A stretch of DNA of 64,000 bases, from the NCBI GenBank assembly GCA_017794825.1, contig CP051237.1, forward strand, positions 1,550,001 to 1,614,000, in the 5' to 3' direction. The notes under the pieces were generated by a model, which worked only from the letters and a program-made list of their open reading frames with translations, ran no database searches and was not told the DNA's origin. Each line of letters begins with the position of its first letter. Position 1 is the stretch's first letter. The DNA comes from Pararhizobium sp. (GTDB lineage: Bacteria > Pseudomonadota > Alphaproteobacteria > Rhizobiales > Rhizobiaceae). The position numbers and the translations under genes are program-made. This document shows positions 18,383-28,610 of the stretch, one piece after another.

Positions 18383-18500
18383 CCGATAATTCGTATCGTG
18401 CTGTTCAATCCGAAAGCGGCCTTCATAACGAGAGGCCTTCTATCAACGCTCTTTGCAGGAATAAAGGATTTTCTCGGCAGACAGCGACTTTTGATCGAGA

Positions 18501-19487
18501 TTAGCCAGTAAGCGGGACCGTGATGTCGAGCGGTCCGAGGTGGCGCGCGCCGGACAGCGCCGCGCGGGCTTCTTCGGCATCCACGGTCATCTGATCCGTC
18601 AGGGCATCAAGACTGTCGAACTTTTCCTCCCCGCGCAGCCAGGAGACGAACAAGACGCTGCAGGTCTCGCCGTAAAGATCGCCCTCGAAATCGAACAGAT
18701 ATGTTTCGAGCAGAAGCGCGCCATCCTCGTCGACGGTGGGTCTGCGTCCGAAACTGGCGACCCCGTCGAAAAGCGCGCCGTCGGAACGGCGAAACCGAAC
18801 CGCGTAGACGCCGGGCTTCAGCATGGCGTGATCCGGCAGGCGCATATTGGCCGTCGGAAATCCGAGCGTCCGGCCGAGTTTCTTGCCGCCAACAACTTCT
18901 TCTTCCACCGTATAGTGATAGCCGAGAAGGCCCGACGCCTCGGCGACCCGGCCTTCGGAGAGGAGCTGACGTATCCGGCTCGAAGAGACGACTTCGTCAT
19001 TTTCGTCGCTGAACGACTCCACTTCCGTAACGCCGAAACCCAAACGCTTTCCCGCCTCTCGCAAATAATCCGGCGTTCCCGCCCGCGCCTTGCCGAAATG
19101 GAAATTGAAGCCGGTGACTGCATGGGTGAGACCAAACCCGTCCACCAGAATGTCTTCGATGAAATCGGCGGCCTCGATAGCGGCGAACGTGCGGTCGAAA
19201 GGCATCTCGACGACCGCGGCGAAACCCAGCCTTTCGAGCAGATGCGCCTTGAGCGGCGCCGGCGTCAGACGAAAGACCGGATTGTCCGGCCTGAAGACGG
19301 TTTTCGGATGCGGTTCGAAGGTCAGTACGACAGCCGGCGCATTTTTTTCAGACGCGATCTCGAGCGTTTCTCCAAGAACCGCCTGGTGGCCGCGATGGAG
19401 TCCGTCGAAGTTTCCGATGGCGACGACGCCGCCTTTCAGGGAAGGCGGCAGATCGGTCGTCGATTGGGTTCGAACGAACGCTGTCAT
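18501..19487 (-). CDS. ribF: Bifunctional riboflavin kinase / FAD synthetase
   Basis: 328 residues. The N-terminal FAD synthetase domain has VAIGNFDGLHRGHQAVL (HxGH-like nucleotidyltransferase motif) and VSSSRIRQLLSEGRV. The C-terminal flavokinase domain begins near residue 185 with GKKLGRTLGFPTANM. The enzyme makes FMN and then FAD in the cytoplasm. The start is 2 bases downstream of the HAD gene stop, so the two are one operon, as commonly seen in Rhizobiales. Confidence 0.93.
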   Translation of the reverse strand: MTAFVRTQSTTDLPPSLKGGVVAIGNFDGLHRGHQAVLGETLEIASEKNAPAVVLTFEPHPKTVFRPDNPVFRLTPAPLKAHLLERLGFAAVVEMPFDRTFAAIEAADFIEDILVDGFGLTHAVTGFNFHFGKARAGTPDYLREAGKRLGFGVTEVESFSDENDEVVSSSRIRQLLSEGRVAEASGLLGYHYTVEEEVVGGKKLGRTLGFPTANMRLPDHAMLKPGVYAVRFRRSDGALFDGVASFGRRPTVDEDGALLLETYLFDFEGDLYGETCSVLFVSWLRGEEKFDSLDALTDQMTVDAEEARAALSGARHLGPLDITVPLTG

Positions 19488-19489
19488 GC

Positions 19490-20338
19490 TTACCTCAAGC
19501 GTGGCATCCAGCCCACCGGCGTCATGCGATGTTCGGCAAGAAACGTTTCCAGCGCGGTTTCGTCAACAGCGCCAGAACGGGCGTAAAGCGCGGCGTGGAT
19601 GCCAAGCGCTATGTACAGGACATCTATGCCGAAATCGTGCGCGCCCTTGATATCCGTCGGCATGCCGTCGCCGATCGCAACCACGCGTCCGGGATCGAAA
19701 GAACCCTTGACGGCTTTCACCGTTTCCAGCGCGGCCTCGTAGATGGGCCTGTGCGGCTTGCCTGAAATCCTCGTGGACCCGCCCATTTGTTCATAGAGCA
19801 CAGCGATAGCGCCTGCGCAGGGCACCAGCTTGTGCCCACGCTCGACCACGATATCCGGATTGGCGCATATGAACGGCAGATCCCGCGCTTTGGCCTGTTC
19901 GAGCATCGGGATGTAATCTTCCGCACGCTCGTTCTCGTCATCCCGCAATCCGGCGCAGACAACGGCGTCCGCTTCTTCGATCTCGACACAGGTGACATCG
20001 AGGCCGTCGAGCAGGGACTGGTTCCAGTCCGCGCCGACAAAATGAATGTTCTTCGGCCCTTCCTCGATCAACGCCCGCGTGACATCGCCCGACGTGACGA
20101 TTGCATCATAACTGTCTGCGCCAACGCCGAGCCCGGCGATCTGCCGGCTGACATCCTCGTTCAGCCTCGGAGAATTTGTGATGAGGACGACGGTTCCGCC
20201 CTCGATCCGGAAGTTCAGAAGCGCTTCGGCGGCGGGTTGAAAGGACTCCACGCCATTGTGCAGGACACCCCAGACGTCGCACAAAACCACATCATATCGG
20301 CCTTTGATGTCAGCCAGGCGCTCGATCTTTGCCACCAT
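19490..20338 (-). CDS. HAD superfamily IIA hydrolase (TIGR01459-like)
   Basis: A 282-residue HAD phosphatase of the NagD-like IIA class. Motif I is VVLCDVWGVLHNG (nucleophile Asp), motif II LITNSPR, and motif III/IV lies in VVAIGDGMPTDIKGAHDFG. I set the start at the ATG at 20338 because the 34 codons above it have no family character. It is co-transcribed with ribF, whose start is 2 bases away, which suggests a housekeeping role in flavin or nucleotide turnover; the substrate is unknown. Confidence 0.88.
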   Translation of the reverse strand: MVAKIERLADIKGRYDVVLCDVWGVLHNGVESFQPAAEALLNFRIEGGTVVLITNSPRLNEDVSRQIAGLGVGADSYDAIVTSGDVTRALIEEGPKNIHFVGADWNQSLLDGLDVTCVEIEEADAVVCAGLRDDENERAEDYIPMLEQAKARDLPFICANPDIVVERGHKLVPCAGAIAVLYEQMGGSTRISGKPHRPIYEAALETVKAVKGSFDPGRVVAIGDGMPTDIKGAHDFGIDVLYIALGIHAALYARSGAVDETALETFLAEHRMTPVGWMPRLR

Positions 20339-20578
20339 GAATACTATTGCCTTCAGGACGTCCGGAACTCTATATCGCGCCTCGACCTTGCGCCCCGGCG
20401 CGGGCAAGGCAGACATTGACCAGCAGCGGCGAGAATACAAGTCCCCGCTGGCAAATTAATTAACCGCGATCGGGGATTTGCTGTTGACCCCGACCGGGCC
20501 CCCGCGCTATCCGGCGGCCCGAGCGACGCCCCGGTGGAATGTCCCGCATCCGGGAACTGAAAAAGCAGCGCCAAAATC
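20339..20578. other. Intergenic region between the HAD gene and groES promoter
   Basis: About 240 bases hold no coding region I can support. The left part must carry the promoter of the leftward HAD-ribF operon, but no convincing -35/-10 pair is visible. A C/G-rich tract occupies 20490-20520. Confidence 0.4.
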
Positions 20579-20579
20579 C

Positions 20580-20607
20580 TTGACACTCGCCGTTATCGAT
20601 CTTATGT
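20580..20607 (+). promoter_or_regulatory. groESL promoter
   Basis: TTGACA at 20580-20585 (within CTTGACAC) and TTATGT at 20602-20607 (16-base spacer) stand directly upstream of the CIRCE element. The CTTGAC core also resembles the -35 of alphaproteobacterial RpoH promoters, so dual sigma-70/RpoH use is possible. Confidence 0.5.
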
Positions 20608-20618
20608 CCCCCTGCAAA

Positions 20619-20645
20619 TTAGCACTCGCTCTCAGTGAGTGCTAA
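20619..20645. promoter_or_regulatory. CIRCE operator (HrcA binding site)
   Basis: A perfect match to the consensus: TTAGCACTC, nine bases, GAGTGCTAA. It lies 56 bases before groES and just downstream of the -10, the usual position for HrcA repression of groESL. hrcA itself is not in the window. Confidence 0.95.
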
Positions 20646-20700
20646 TTTTCGAGAGCCGGACATTCCAGTCCGCATCTGTAACCTACTGAGGGTAAAGACG

Positions 20701-20997
20701 ATGACAGACGTCAAATTCCGTCCACTGCATGACCGCGTGGTCGTGCGTCGCGTAGAGTCTGAAGAAAAGACTGCTGGCGGCATTATCATTCCCGACACAG
20801 CCAAGGAAAAGCCGTCCGAAGGCGAGATCGTCGCAGTCGGATCCGGCGCGCGCGACGACGATGGCGACATCATCCAGATGGACGTCAAGGTCGGCGACCG
20901 CATCCTGTTCGGCAAATGGTCGGGCACTGAAATCAAGCTCAATGGCGAAGACCTTCTGATCATGAAGGAAAGCGACATCATGGGCGTAGTCGGCTAA
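20701..20997 (+). CDS. groES: Co-chaperonin GroES
   Basis: A 98-residue lid of the GroEL folding chamber. It begins [19 protein letters not shown] and contains the mobile loop [23 protein letters not shown] precedes the ATG; the in-frame upstream extension overlaps CIRCE and is not translated. Followed after 65 bases by groEL, with a small GGGCC/GGCCC hairpin between that may be an mRNA processing site. Confidence 0.97.
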   Translation: MTDVKFRPLHDRVVVRRVESEEKTAGGIIIPDTAKEKPSEGEIVAVGSGARDDDGDIIQMDVKVGDRILFGKWSGTEIKLNGEDLLIMKESDIMGVVG

Positions 20998-21056
20998 CAC
21001 CCGAATACAAATCAACAAATCCCCTTCTGCACTAGGGCCACAAGGCCCGGAAATGA

Positions 21057-22703
<1,647 letters not shown>

Positions 22704-22730
22704 GCCAGCGCTCTTTGCACAAACTATTGA

Positions 22731-22757
22731 AAAGGCGGCTTTCGGGCCGCCTTTTTT
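22731..22757 (+). terminator. Rho-independent terminator of groESL
   Basis: AAAGGCGGC (22731-22739) and GCCGCCTTT (22746-22754) form a nine-base-pair stem with a TTTCGG loop, followed by a run of T to 22757. It is 28 bases after the groEL stop and can also serve the convergent small gene at 22767. Confidence 0.9.
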
Positions 22758-22766
22758 CGTTTCAGA

Positions 22767-23072
22767 TCACCAGTTGCGCGGACAGTTCTTCAGCTCGTAG
22801 GTCCAGGTGTATATCCGCTGGTCCGTCGCGTAATACCACTCGTCCCATTTCGGCGGCCGGTGGGTTGTCCTGATGTCGAGTATCTTCACATCCGGTCCGC
22901 AGATCTTGAGAACCTCGTATCGGCACGCCTGCTCCGTGCGTCCCCAGGATGACTGCGTGCAGGTGATGCGCGCATCGGTTCCCCAGCGCTTGACGCCAAC
23001 CGGCATGACGCTTGCCCAGAACCCCATCGTGAAAACGAGCGGCGCGATGACCAGCAGACGCAGGACTCTCAT
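22767..23072 (-). CDS. Small exported protein of unknown function
   Basis: 101 residues. The first ~25 are a signal peptide or membrane anchor (VLRLLVIAPLVFTMGFWAS). The mature part has four cysteines (in ITCTQ, EQACRYE, KICGP and KNCPRNW), which could form two disulfides in the periplasm, and is rich in Trp and Tyr. No family recognised. Convergent with groEL. Confidence 0.65.
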   Translation of the reverse strand: MRVLRLLVIAPLVFTMGFWASVMPVGVKRWGTDARITCTQSSWGRTEQACRYEVLKICGPDVKILDIRTTHRPPKWDEWYYATDQRIYTWTYELKNCPRNW

Positions 23073-23176
23073 GAAACCCTCCTGTTTCGATGCGCTTCCC
23101 TCATCTGCATTGTGCCATCACGACTTCGAACAGGAAAGGGCGCGACAGCGGTCACGCCCGGCCGCGCACGGCGTGT

Positions 23177-23881
23177 TCAGGGCCGGGGCGGGATATTCAG
23201 GGCCTTCTCGCTGGCCGGCCGCGCAAGACAGCGATCGAGCCAGGCGCCGACATTGACGAGTTCATCCAGTTTCAATGCCTCGCCGGCTGCGTAGAAACCG
23301 CCCAGCGTTCTCACCCATGGAAATATGGCGATGTCCGCGATCGAATAGTCGTCGCCGACGATCCAGTCCCGGCCTTCGAGCCGCTCTTCCAGCACCTCCA
23401 GGAGACGGCGCGATTCCCTGGCGTAACGCTCGGTCGGATAATCATCCTTCAGCTTGCCGGCCATGAATTTGAAAAAGTGCCCGTACTGACCGAACATCGG
23501 GCCGACGCCGGCCATCTGAAAGAAAACCCATTGCAGACATTCGTAGCGGCCTTGCGGATCGGCGGGCATCAGTTTTCCGGATTTTTCGGCGAGGTAGACG
23601 AGCATGGCGCCCGATTCGAACAATCCGATCGCGTCGCCCCCCGGCCCCGCCGGATCAATGATCGCCGGGATCTTGCCATTCGGGTTCAGGGCCAGGAATT
23701 CCGGCGTCTTCTGATCGTCCTTGAGGATATCGATCAAATGGGCTTCGTAGGGCAGTCCCGACTCCTCGAGTGCGGCCGAAATCTTGATGCCATTCGGGGT
23801 GGCGAAGGAATAAAGCTGGATGGCGTCGGGCTTTGAAGGCGGAAATAGCTTCGTGATCGGAAAGTCTTTCAATGCGGTCAT
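23177..23881 (-). CDS. Glutathione S-transferase, Ure2p/YfcG/YghU-like
   Basis: 234 residues. The N-terminal thioredoxin fold begins IQLYSFATPNGIKISAALEE (Thr-Pro-Asn-Gly active site typical of nu-class GSTs), with the cis-Pro in NGKIPAI and the ESGAMLVYLAEK glutathione-binding segment. The alpha-helical C-terminal domain carries GDDYSIADIAIFPWV. The start at 23881 is chosen because the upstream 25 codons lie in the divergent promoter. These enzymes usually show disulfide-bond reductase or peroxidase activity. It is divergent from the DoxX gene, which suggests shared stress control. Confidence 0.88.
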   Translation of the reverse strand: MTALKDFPITKLFPPSKPDAIQLYSFATPNGIKISAALEESGLPYEAHLIDILKDDQKTPEFLALNPNGKIPAIIDPAGPGGDAIGLFESGAMLVYLAEKSGKLMPADPQGRYECLQWVFFQMAGVGPMFGQYGHFFKFMAGKLKDDYPTERYARESRRLLEVLEERLEGRDWIVGDDYSIADIAIFPWVRTLGGFYAAGEALKLDELVNVGAWLDRCLARPASEKALNIPPRP

Positions 23882-23962
23882 GGACTGGTCCTGTGTTTCG
23901 GAAATTCGGGTCGAAGAAAGAGATTGCCTTCCATATCGGTCGGCGGCGTCCACCATCTAGAG

Positions 23963-23972
23963 AACAATTGTT
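23963..23972. promoter_or_regulatory. Palindrome in the GST/DoxX divergent promoter region
   Basis: AACAATTGTT is a perfect 10-base palindrome, and a partial copy, AACAATCTGT, stands about 30 bases to the right. The position between two divergent stress-type genes fits an operator for a LysR/MarR/HxlR-type regulator, but none is encoded nearby. Confidence 0.3.
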
Positions 23973-24075
23973 GGAAACTGGCCCCTTTCAGTGAACAATC
24001 TGTAGAATATTGCCGATCTATCCCGGTATGATTGCGCGCCTATATTGCTGCAATCGACAACCTTTGGAGGGATAT

Positions 24076-24462
24076 ATGTCAAACGCCGCAACCCTGTTGA
24101 TAGGACGCATTTTCCTGTCAGCAATCTTTATCCTGTCCGGGCTCAGCAAGCTCGGCGACCCCGCTGGCACTGCCGGCTACATGACCAGCCTGGGGCTTCC
24201 GCTTGCCAGCATCGGCGTCTGGATCGTCATTCTGCTCGAGGTGCTCGGCGGGATCGCGGTTCTTGTCGGCTTCATGACCAAGCCGGCCGCATGGGCCCTG
24301 GCGCTGTTCTGCATCGCCTCCGCCCTGCTTGCGCATTCGAACATCGGTGATCAGGCCCAGTTCATCGCCTTCTTCAAGAACCTCGCCATCGCAGGCGGCT
24401 TCATGGCGCTCGCGGTCCACGGCCCGGGCAGCATATCCGTGGACGCCCGCCGCGCGGGCTGA
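24076..24462 (+). CDS. DoxX family membrane protein
   Basis: 128 residues with four transmembrane helices and the DoxX start LLIGRIFLSAIFILSGLSKL. GGAGG is 5 bases before the ATG at 24076. DoxX proteins are small integral membrane proteins linked to oxidative or sulfur stress and to quinone or redox partners; the precise role is unclear. Terminated by a strong hairpin shared with the convergent L,D-transpeptidase gene. Confidence 0.85.
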   Translation: MSNAATLLIGRIFLSAIFILSGLSKLGDPAGTAGYMTSLGLPLASIGVWIVILLEVLGGIAVLVGFMTKPAAWALALFCIASALLAHSNIGDQAQFIAFFKNLAIAGGFMALAVHGPGSISVDARRAG

Positions 24463-24479
24463 CAAACCGGAAAGCAACG

Positions 24480-24518
24480 AAAAACCGCAGGGACATTGCG
24501 CATGTCCCTGCGGTTTTT
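24480..24518. terminator. Bidirectional rho-independent terminator
   Basis: A perfect 17-base-pair inverted repeat with arms at 24480-24496 and 24502-24518 and a 5-base loop, A-rich at the left end and T-rich at the right. It lies between the convergent DoxX and L,D-transpeptidase genes and can serve both strands. Confidence 0.93.
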
Positions 24519-24542
24519 CATTTCATGCGGATATGTGCGACG

Positions 24543-25220
24543 TCAGCCGCCAAAGCTGAAAATGCTTCCGAAGACGTCGACGCCGCGCTCGCTGTAGACA
24601 TTGGACGCGTTGCGCGAGCCCGGTCCGATGACAATCACCTTGGTGCCGACCGGAGCCCGGCGATAAAGATGTTCCACATCCTGGTTCATCATGCGGATGC
24701 AGCCCGACGACATGTTCTGCCCGATCGTCCAGGGCTGGTTGGTGCCGTGGATACGGTAGATCGTGTCGCGACCGCCCTTGTGCAGGTAAAGCGCGCGCGC
24801 GCCCAGCGGATTGTTGACGCCGCCTGGAACGAAAGCCGGAATATGATGACCCTTGGCGCGTTCGCGCCGGATCATGGTCGCAGGCGGACGCCAATCCGGC
24901 CACTCGGCCTTGCGGCCGACATTGACAGTGCCTGACCATCCGAACCCATCACGGCCTACGCCAACGCCGTAGCGTGTGGCCTTGCCGTTGCCCTCGTAGT
25001 AATAGAGGTACTTGCGGTTGGTGTCGACGATGATCGTCCCCGGTCGTTCGCTGGTGTCGATCCGAACTTTCTTGCGCTGATATTTCGCTTGCGGGCGCTT
25101 CGAACTCGAACTGTACGCCGCTTCCTGCCGGTCACGACTGAACGCCCCGGTCCCGGTAACGACCACAGTCGATGTTGCAATGAACGCGACCGCCAGCAAT
25201 GATGAAACAAGCTTTCTCAC
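24543..25220 (-). CDS. L,D-transpeptidase (YkuD domain), first of a tandem pair
   Basis: 225 residues. It has a signal peptide of about 28 residues, a basic linker, then a YkuD catalytic domain from about residue 55 to the end. The active-site region HGTNQPW...SSGCIRMMN has the catalytic Cys in SGCIR and the His upstream. The enzyme would cross-link peptidoglycan (3-3 links) or attach outer-membrane proteins in the periplasm. The next gene, same strand, is a paralogue with nearly the same core, so the pair probably arose by tandem duplication. A 131-base gap separates them. Confidence 0.9.
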   Translation of the reverse strand: MRKLVSSLLAVAFIATSTVVVTGTGAFSRDRQEAAYSSSSKRPQAKYQRKKVRIDTSERPGTIIVDTNRKYLYYYEGNGKATRYGVGVGRDGFGWSGTVNVGRKAEWPDWRPPATMIRRERAKGHHIPAFVPGGVNNPLGARALYLHKGGRDTIYRIHGTNQPWTIGQNMSSGCIRMMNQDVEHLYRRAPVGTKVIVIGPGSRNASNVYSERGVDVFGSIFSFGG

Positions 25221-25351
25221 GGCTGAACTCCTGTGCTATCCCCGACCCGAACCTAGCATTCGTTGAAAAACATGCAACTACACTTGCGTGATTTCTGTCT
25301 TTGGGAACTATAAAATCTTCACGTCGAAGAAGTTGACGTTCGGCTAGACTG

Positions 25352-26077
25352 TTAGATCACAACGACTTTTGCCCCTGTAGGCACGCGCTCGTACAGGTCG
25401 ATCACATCTTCGTTCCGCATCCGGATACAACCGGAAGAGACCGCCCGGCCGATCGTCCAGGGCTGATTCGTGCCGTGGATGCGGTAGAGCGTCGAACCGA
25501 GGTACAGCGCTCGCGCGCCCAGCGGGTTGGCGGGGCCTCCCGGCATGTATGTCGGCAAATAGTGTCCCTTCTTCGCCTCGCGGCTTATCATTTCCGCAGG
25601 CGGACGCCAGTCCGGCCACTCGGCCTTGCGCGACACCTTGTGGGAGCCGGCCCATTCGAAACCCGGCTTGCCGACTCCGACGCCGTAGCGTCGCGCCTGG
25701 CCGTTTTCGAGCACCAGGTAAAGATGCCGGCTCGGCGTGTCGATGATGATGGTTCCGGGCGCCTGGGCGGTGTCGTAGGCGACTGTCTGCGGCAGGAACA
25801 CAGGATCGAGCGCCGGTTTCGCGGCTTGCGCCGCGGAAGCGGTTTGCACCGGCTTGCGTCGAACATTGCCTGCGGAGCGCTGCTGTTTCGGGCGGCCTGG
25901 CTGAACCACCCTGCCGGCGCCGTGCGGCGTGCCGGGCTGGCGAAGCTGCACGACCCAGGGGGCCGTCAGATCCGGACTGAGAACCACCGGAGGACGCTGG
26001 CCATAGCGTTCGCCGGCCTCGGCCGCACCGGCCAGGAATGTCGCCCCGAGGACGACAAGAACGAATTTCATTTGCAT
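25352..26077 (-). CDS. L,D-transpeptidase (YkuD domain), second of the pair
   Basis: 241 residues from the ATG at 26077 (GAGAG 8 bases upstream). There is a signal peptide (FVLVVLGATFLAGAAEAG), a ~75-residue Pro/Arg/Gln-rich linker, and a YkuD domain with HGTNQPWTIG and the active-site Cys in VSSGCIRMRNEDV. The long linker, absent from the paralogue, may reach through the peptidoglycan. It ends almost immediately after the catalytic fold (TGAKVVVI). Confidence 0.9.
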   Translation of the reverse strand: MQMKFVLVVLGATFLAGAAEAGERYGQRPPVVLSPDLTAPWVVQLRQPGTPHGAGRVVQPGRPKQQRSAGNVRRKPVQTASAAQAAKPALDPVFLPQTVAYDTAQAPGTIIIDTPSRHLYLVLENGQARRYGVGVGKPGFEWAGSHKVSRKAEWPDWRPPAEMISREAKKGHYLPTYMPGGPANPLGARALYLGSTLYRIHGTNQPWTIGRAVSSGCIRMRNEDVIDLYERVPTGAKVVVI

Positions 26078-26246
26078 CGGACGTACTCTCAACATTGCGT
26101 CTGACTGGGCGCCTTGCCACGCTACGGAAATTTGCGGGGGCAGGCGTTCGCCGCCCAGTCTGCATTGTCACTGGAATCCGAATGGTGAATCGCAGTCGCT
26201 AAAAGGCGCTCTGGCGCATAAAGCTTTCAGCAGGGTTATCGAGCCG

Positions 26247-26275
26247 TTGAGAATTGCAGTTAATGTCAGTTTAAA
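26247..26275 (+). promoter_or_regulatory. Candidate promoter for tag
   Basis: TTGAGA (26247-26252), a 17-base spacer and TTTAAA (26270-26275) lie about 80 bases upstream of the tag start. The rest of the 26078-26354 gap shows only GC-rich imperfect repeats. Confidence 0.4.
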
Positions 26276-26354
26276 CGCGCGCTCGCGGCGTTAACGCTTC
26301 GCTTCGCCGGCGCGACTGGTAGAATGCGCGAGTCGTTGCAACGTGGAGGCTATC

Positions 26355-26987
26355 GTGTCGCACAATGGACTGATCGAGGGACCGGACGGAAAACTGCGCT
26401 GCTTCTGGCACGGCAACAAGGACGACTACCTCGCCTATCACGACAATGAATGGGGCCGCCCCGTTGATAATGACGCGCTTCTGTTCGAGAAAATCTGCCT
26501 TGAAGGATTTCAGTCCGGCCTCTCGTGGCTTACGATCCTGCGCAAGCGCGAGAATTTCCGCGCCGCCTTCGCCGGTTTCGACTTCGAGCGCGTAGCAGAC
26601 TTCAACGAGACCGACGTCGAGAGGCTGGTGCAGGACGCCGGCATCATCCGCCATCGCGGCAAGATCAACTCGACGATCAACAACGCCCGGCGCGCCCTCG
26701 AACTGAGGAAGGAATTCGGTTCGCTCGCTGCCTATTTCTGGTCGCGAGAGCCGGGCGGCAATGCGCGGCCGACGAAGCTCGATTACGAGACGCTGCGCAC
26801 GCTCGGCAAGACAGACGCATCGACGGCGATTTCGAAAGACCTGAAGAAACGTGGCTGGAGTTTCGTCGGTCCGACCACGGTCTACGCCTTCATGCAGGCC
26901 ATGGGTCTCGTCAACGATCATATCGAAGGCTGCTTCGTCCGCGAAATTGTCGAAGACGAACGCCGCAACTTCGTCAGACCCGTCTGA
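26355..26987 (+). CDS. tag: DNA-3-methyladenine glycosylase I
   Basis: 210 residues. It excises 3-methyladenine from alkylated DNA. The TAG-specific zinc residues are visible: Cys in LRCFWHG, His in AYHDNEWGRP, and the C-terminal His and Cys in NDHIEGCF. The LEGFQSGLSWLTIL helix and the catalytic Glu region are present. I choose the GTG at 26355, 5 bases after GGAGG, over a GTG at 26343. Confidence 0.93.
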   Translation: MSHNGLIEGPDGKLRCFWHGNKDDYLAYHDNEWGRPVDNDALLFEKICLEGFQSGLSWLTILRKRENFRAAFAGFDFERVADFNETDVERLVQDAGIIRHRGKINSTINNARRALELRKEFGSLAAYFWSREPGGNARPTKLDYETLRTLGKTDASTAISKDLKKRGWSFVGPTTVYAFMQAMGLVNDHIEGCFVREIVEDERRNFVRPV

Positions 26988-27092
26988 AATCCACCCGGCC
27001 GACGCCCGCAAACATGCGCCTTGCCGCTTTCCGGCCAATGGGTTAGGAAGGCCGCGATTTCAACTTCAGCTTCACCCGGACACACGCGCCCC

Positions 27093-28610
27093 ATGGGCAA
27101 GAAAGACAAAAAGCAGCAGAAACTGAAAGCGCGGCTGCCGCGCGGTTTCGTCGACCGTTCGCCGCAGGACATCCGCGCGACGGAGAAGATGGTGTCCGGA
27201 ATCCGCGAGGTTTTCGAACTCTACGGGTTCGACCCGGTGGAAACGCCGATGTTCGAATACACCGACGCGCTGGGCAAGTTCCTGCCCGACAGCGACCGCC
27301 CGAACGAGGGCGTCTTCTCGCTGACCGATGACGACGAGCAGTGGATGAGCCTGCGCTACGACCTGACGGCGCCGCTGGCGCGTCACGTCGCGGAAAACTT
27401 CAACGACATCCAGCTGCCCTACCGCACCTATCGCAACGGCTGGGTTTTCCGAAACGAAAAGCCGGGTCCTGGACGGTTCCGCCAGTTCATGCAGTTCGAC
27501 GCCGATACGGTGGGCGCGCCCGGCGTGCAGGCCGACGCCGAGATGTGCATGATGATGGCCGACACGATGGAGAAGCTCGGAATCCGCCGGGGCGACTACG
27601 TCATTCGCGTCAATAACCGGAAAGTCCTCGACGGGGTGATGACGGCTATCGGCATCGGCGGAGAGGAACATGCCGAAGCCAGGCTGACCGTGCTGCGCGC
27701 GATCGACAAGCTCGACAAGTTCGGAACCGAAGGCGTTCGACTGCTTCTTGGCGCCGGACGCAAGGACGAGAGCGGCGATTTCACCAAGGGCGCCGGTCTC
27801 AATGCCTCGGCGATCGACACCGTCCTCGCCTTTGTCGACGCCGGAGGCGGAAGCAACGCCCTGACCATCGCCAATCTCGAAGACGTCGTCTCCGGCGGAG
27901 ACGCTGGTCAGGACGGCGTTTCGGAACTGAAGCTGATGGCGCAGCTCTTCGACGCCGCAGGTTACGAGGAAAACCGCGTCCGCATCGATCCATCCGTGGT
28001 GCGCGGCCTCGAATACTACACCGGGCCTGTCTACGAGGCGGAACTGCTTTTCGACGTCACCAACGAGAAGGGCCAGACCGTGCAATTCGGCTCGGTCGGC
28101 GGCGGCGGACGCTATGACGGGCTGGTGTCGCGCTTCATGGGGCAGCCGGTTCCGGCGACGGGATTCTCGATCGGAGTGTCGCGCCTGATGACGGCGCTGA
28201 AGAACCTCGGCAAGCTGGATGCGATCGATGTTCCGGAACCGGTCATCGTCTGCGTGATGGACCGCGATATCGAGAGCATGGGCCGCTACCAGCGTTTTGT
28301 CAGCAGTCTGCGTTCCGCCGGCGTTCGCGCCGAGATGTTCCAGGGCAATCCGAAGAATTTCGGCAAGCAACTGCAATACGCCGACCGTCGCGGCTGTCCG
28401 ATCGCCGTCATCCAGGGCTCGCAAGAGCGTGAGGAAGGCGTGGTCCAGATCAAGGATCTGGTCGAGGGCAAGCGCCTGTCCGGCGAAATCGAGGACAACG
28501 CCGCCTGGCGCGAAAGCCGGCCGGCGCAAATCTCCGTGTCCGAAAGCGATCTCGTCGCCGAAGTACAGAAGATCCTCGCCGCCCAGGCGGAAGACCGCAA
28601 GACGGCGTGA
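27093..28610 (+). CDS. hisS: Histidyl-tRNA synthetase
   Basis: A 505-residue class II synthetase. Motif 2 is around [21 protein letters not shown], the histidine motifs around [17 protein letters not shown], and motif 3 lies in [28 protein letters not shown]. The C-terminal anticodon-binding domain is present. The start at 27093 gives the Lys-rich [20 protein letters not shown]-terminus. It overlaps hisZ by 4 bases (GTGA). The cognate tRNA-His, of the unusual alphaproteobacterial type, is also in this window at 55035-55111. Confidence 0.94.
   Translation: MGKKDKKQQKLKARLPRGFVDRSPQDIRATEKMVSGIREVFELYGFDPVETPMFEYTDALGKFLPDSDRPNEGVFSLTDDDEQWMSLRYDLTAPLARHVAENFNDIQLPYRTYRNGWVFRNEKPGPGRFRQFMQFDADTVGAPGVQADAEMCMMMADTMEKLGIRRGDYVIRVNNRKVLDGVMTAIGIGGEEHAEARLTVLRAIDKLDKFGTEGVRLLLGAGRKDESGDFTKGAGLNASAIDTVLAFVDAGGGSNALTIANLEDVVSGGDAGQDGVSELKLMAQLFDAAGYEENRVRIDPSVVRGLEYYTGPVYEAELLFDVTNEKGQTVQFGSVGGGGRYDGLVSRFMGQPVPATGFSIGVSRLMTALKNLGKLDAIDVPEPVIVCVMDRDIESMGRYQRFVSSLRSAGVRAEMFQGNPKNFGKQLQYADRRGCPIAVIQGSQEREEGVVQIKDLVEGKRLSGEIEDNAAWRESRPAQISVSESDLVAEVQKILAAQAEDRKTA

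Noticed and set aside
18314..18511. 65-codon rightward frame in the ribF-ileS gap
   Set aside because: No RBS, overlaps the ribF end, and contains the hairpin at 18355-18382; no family resemblance.
27072..28529. 485-codon frame antisense to hisS
   Set aside because: Shadow of hisS; no domain recognisable.
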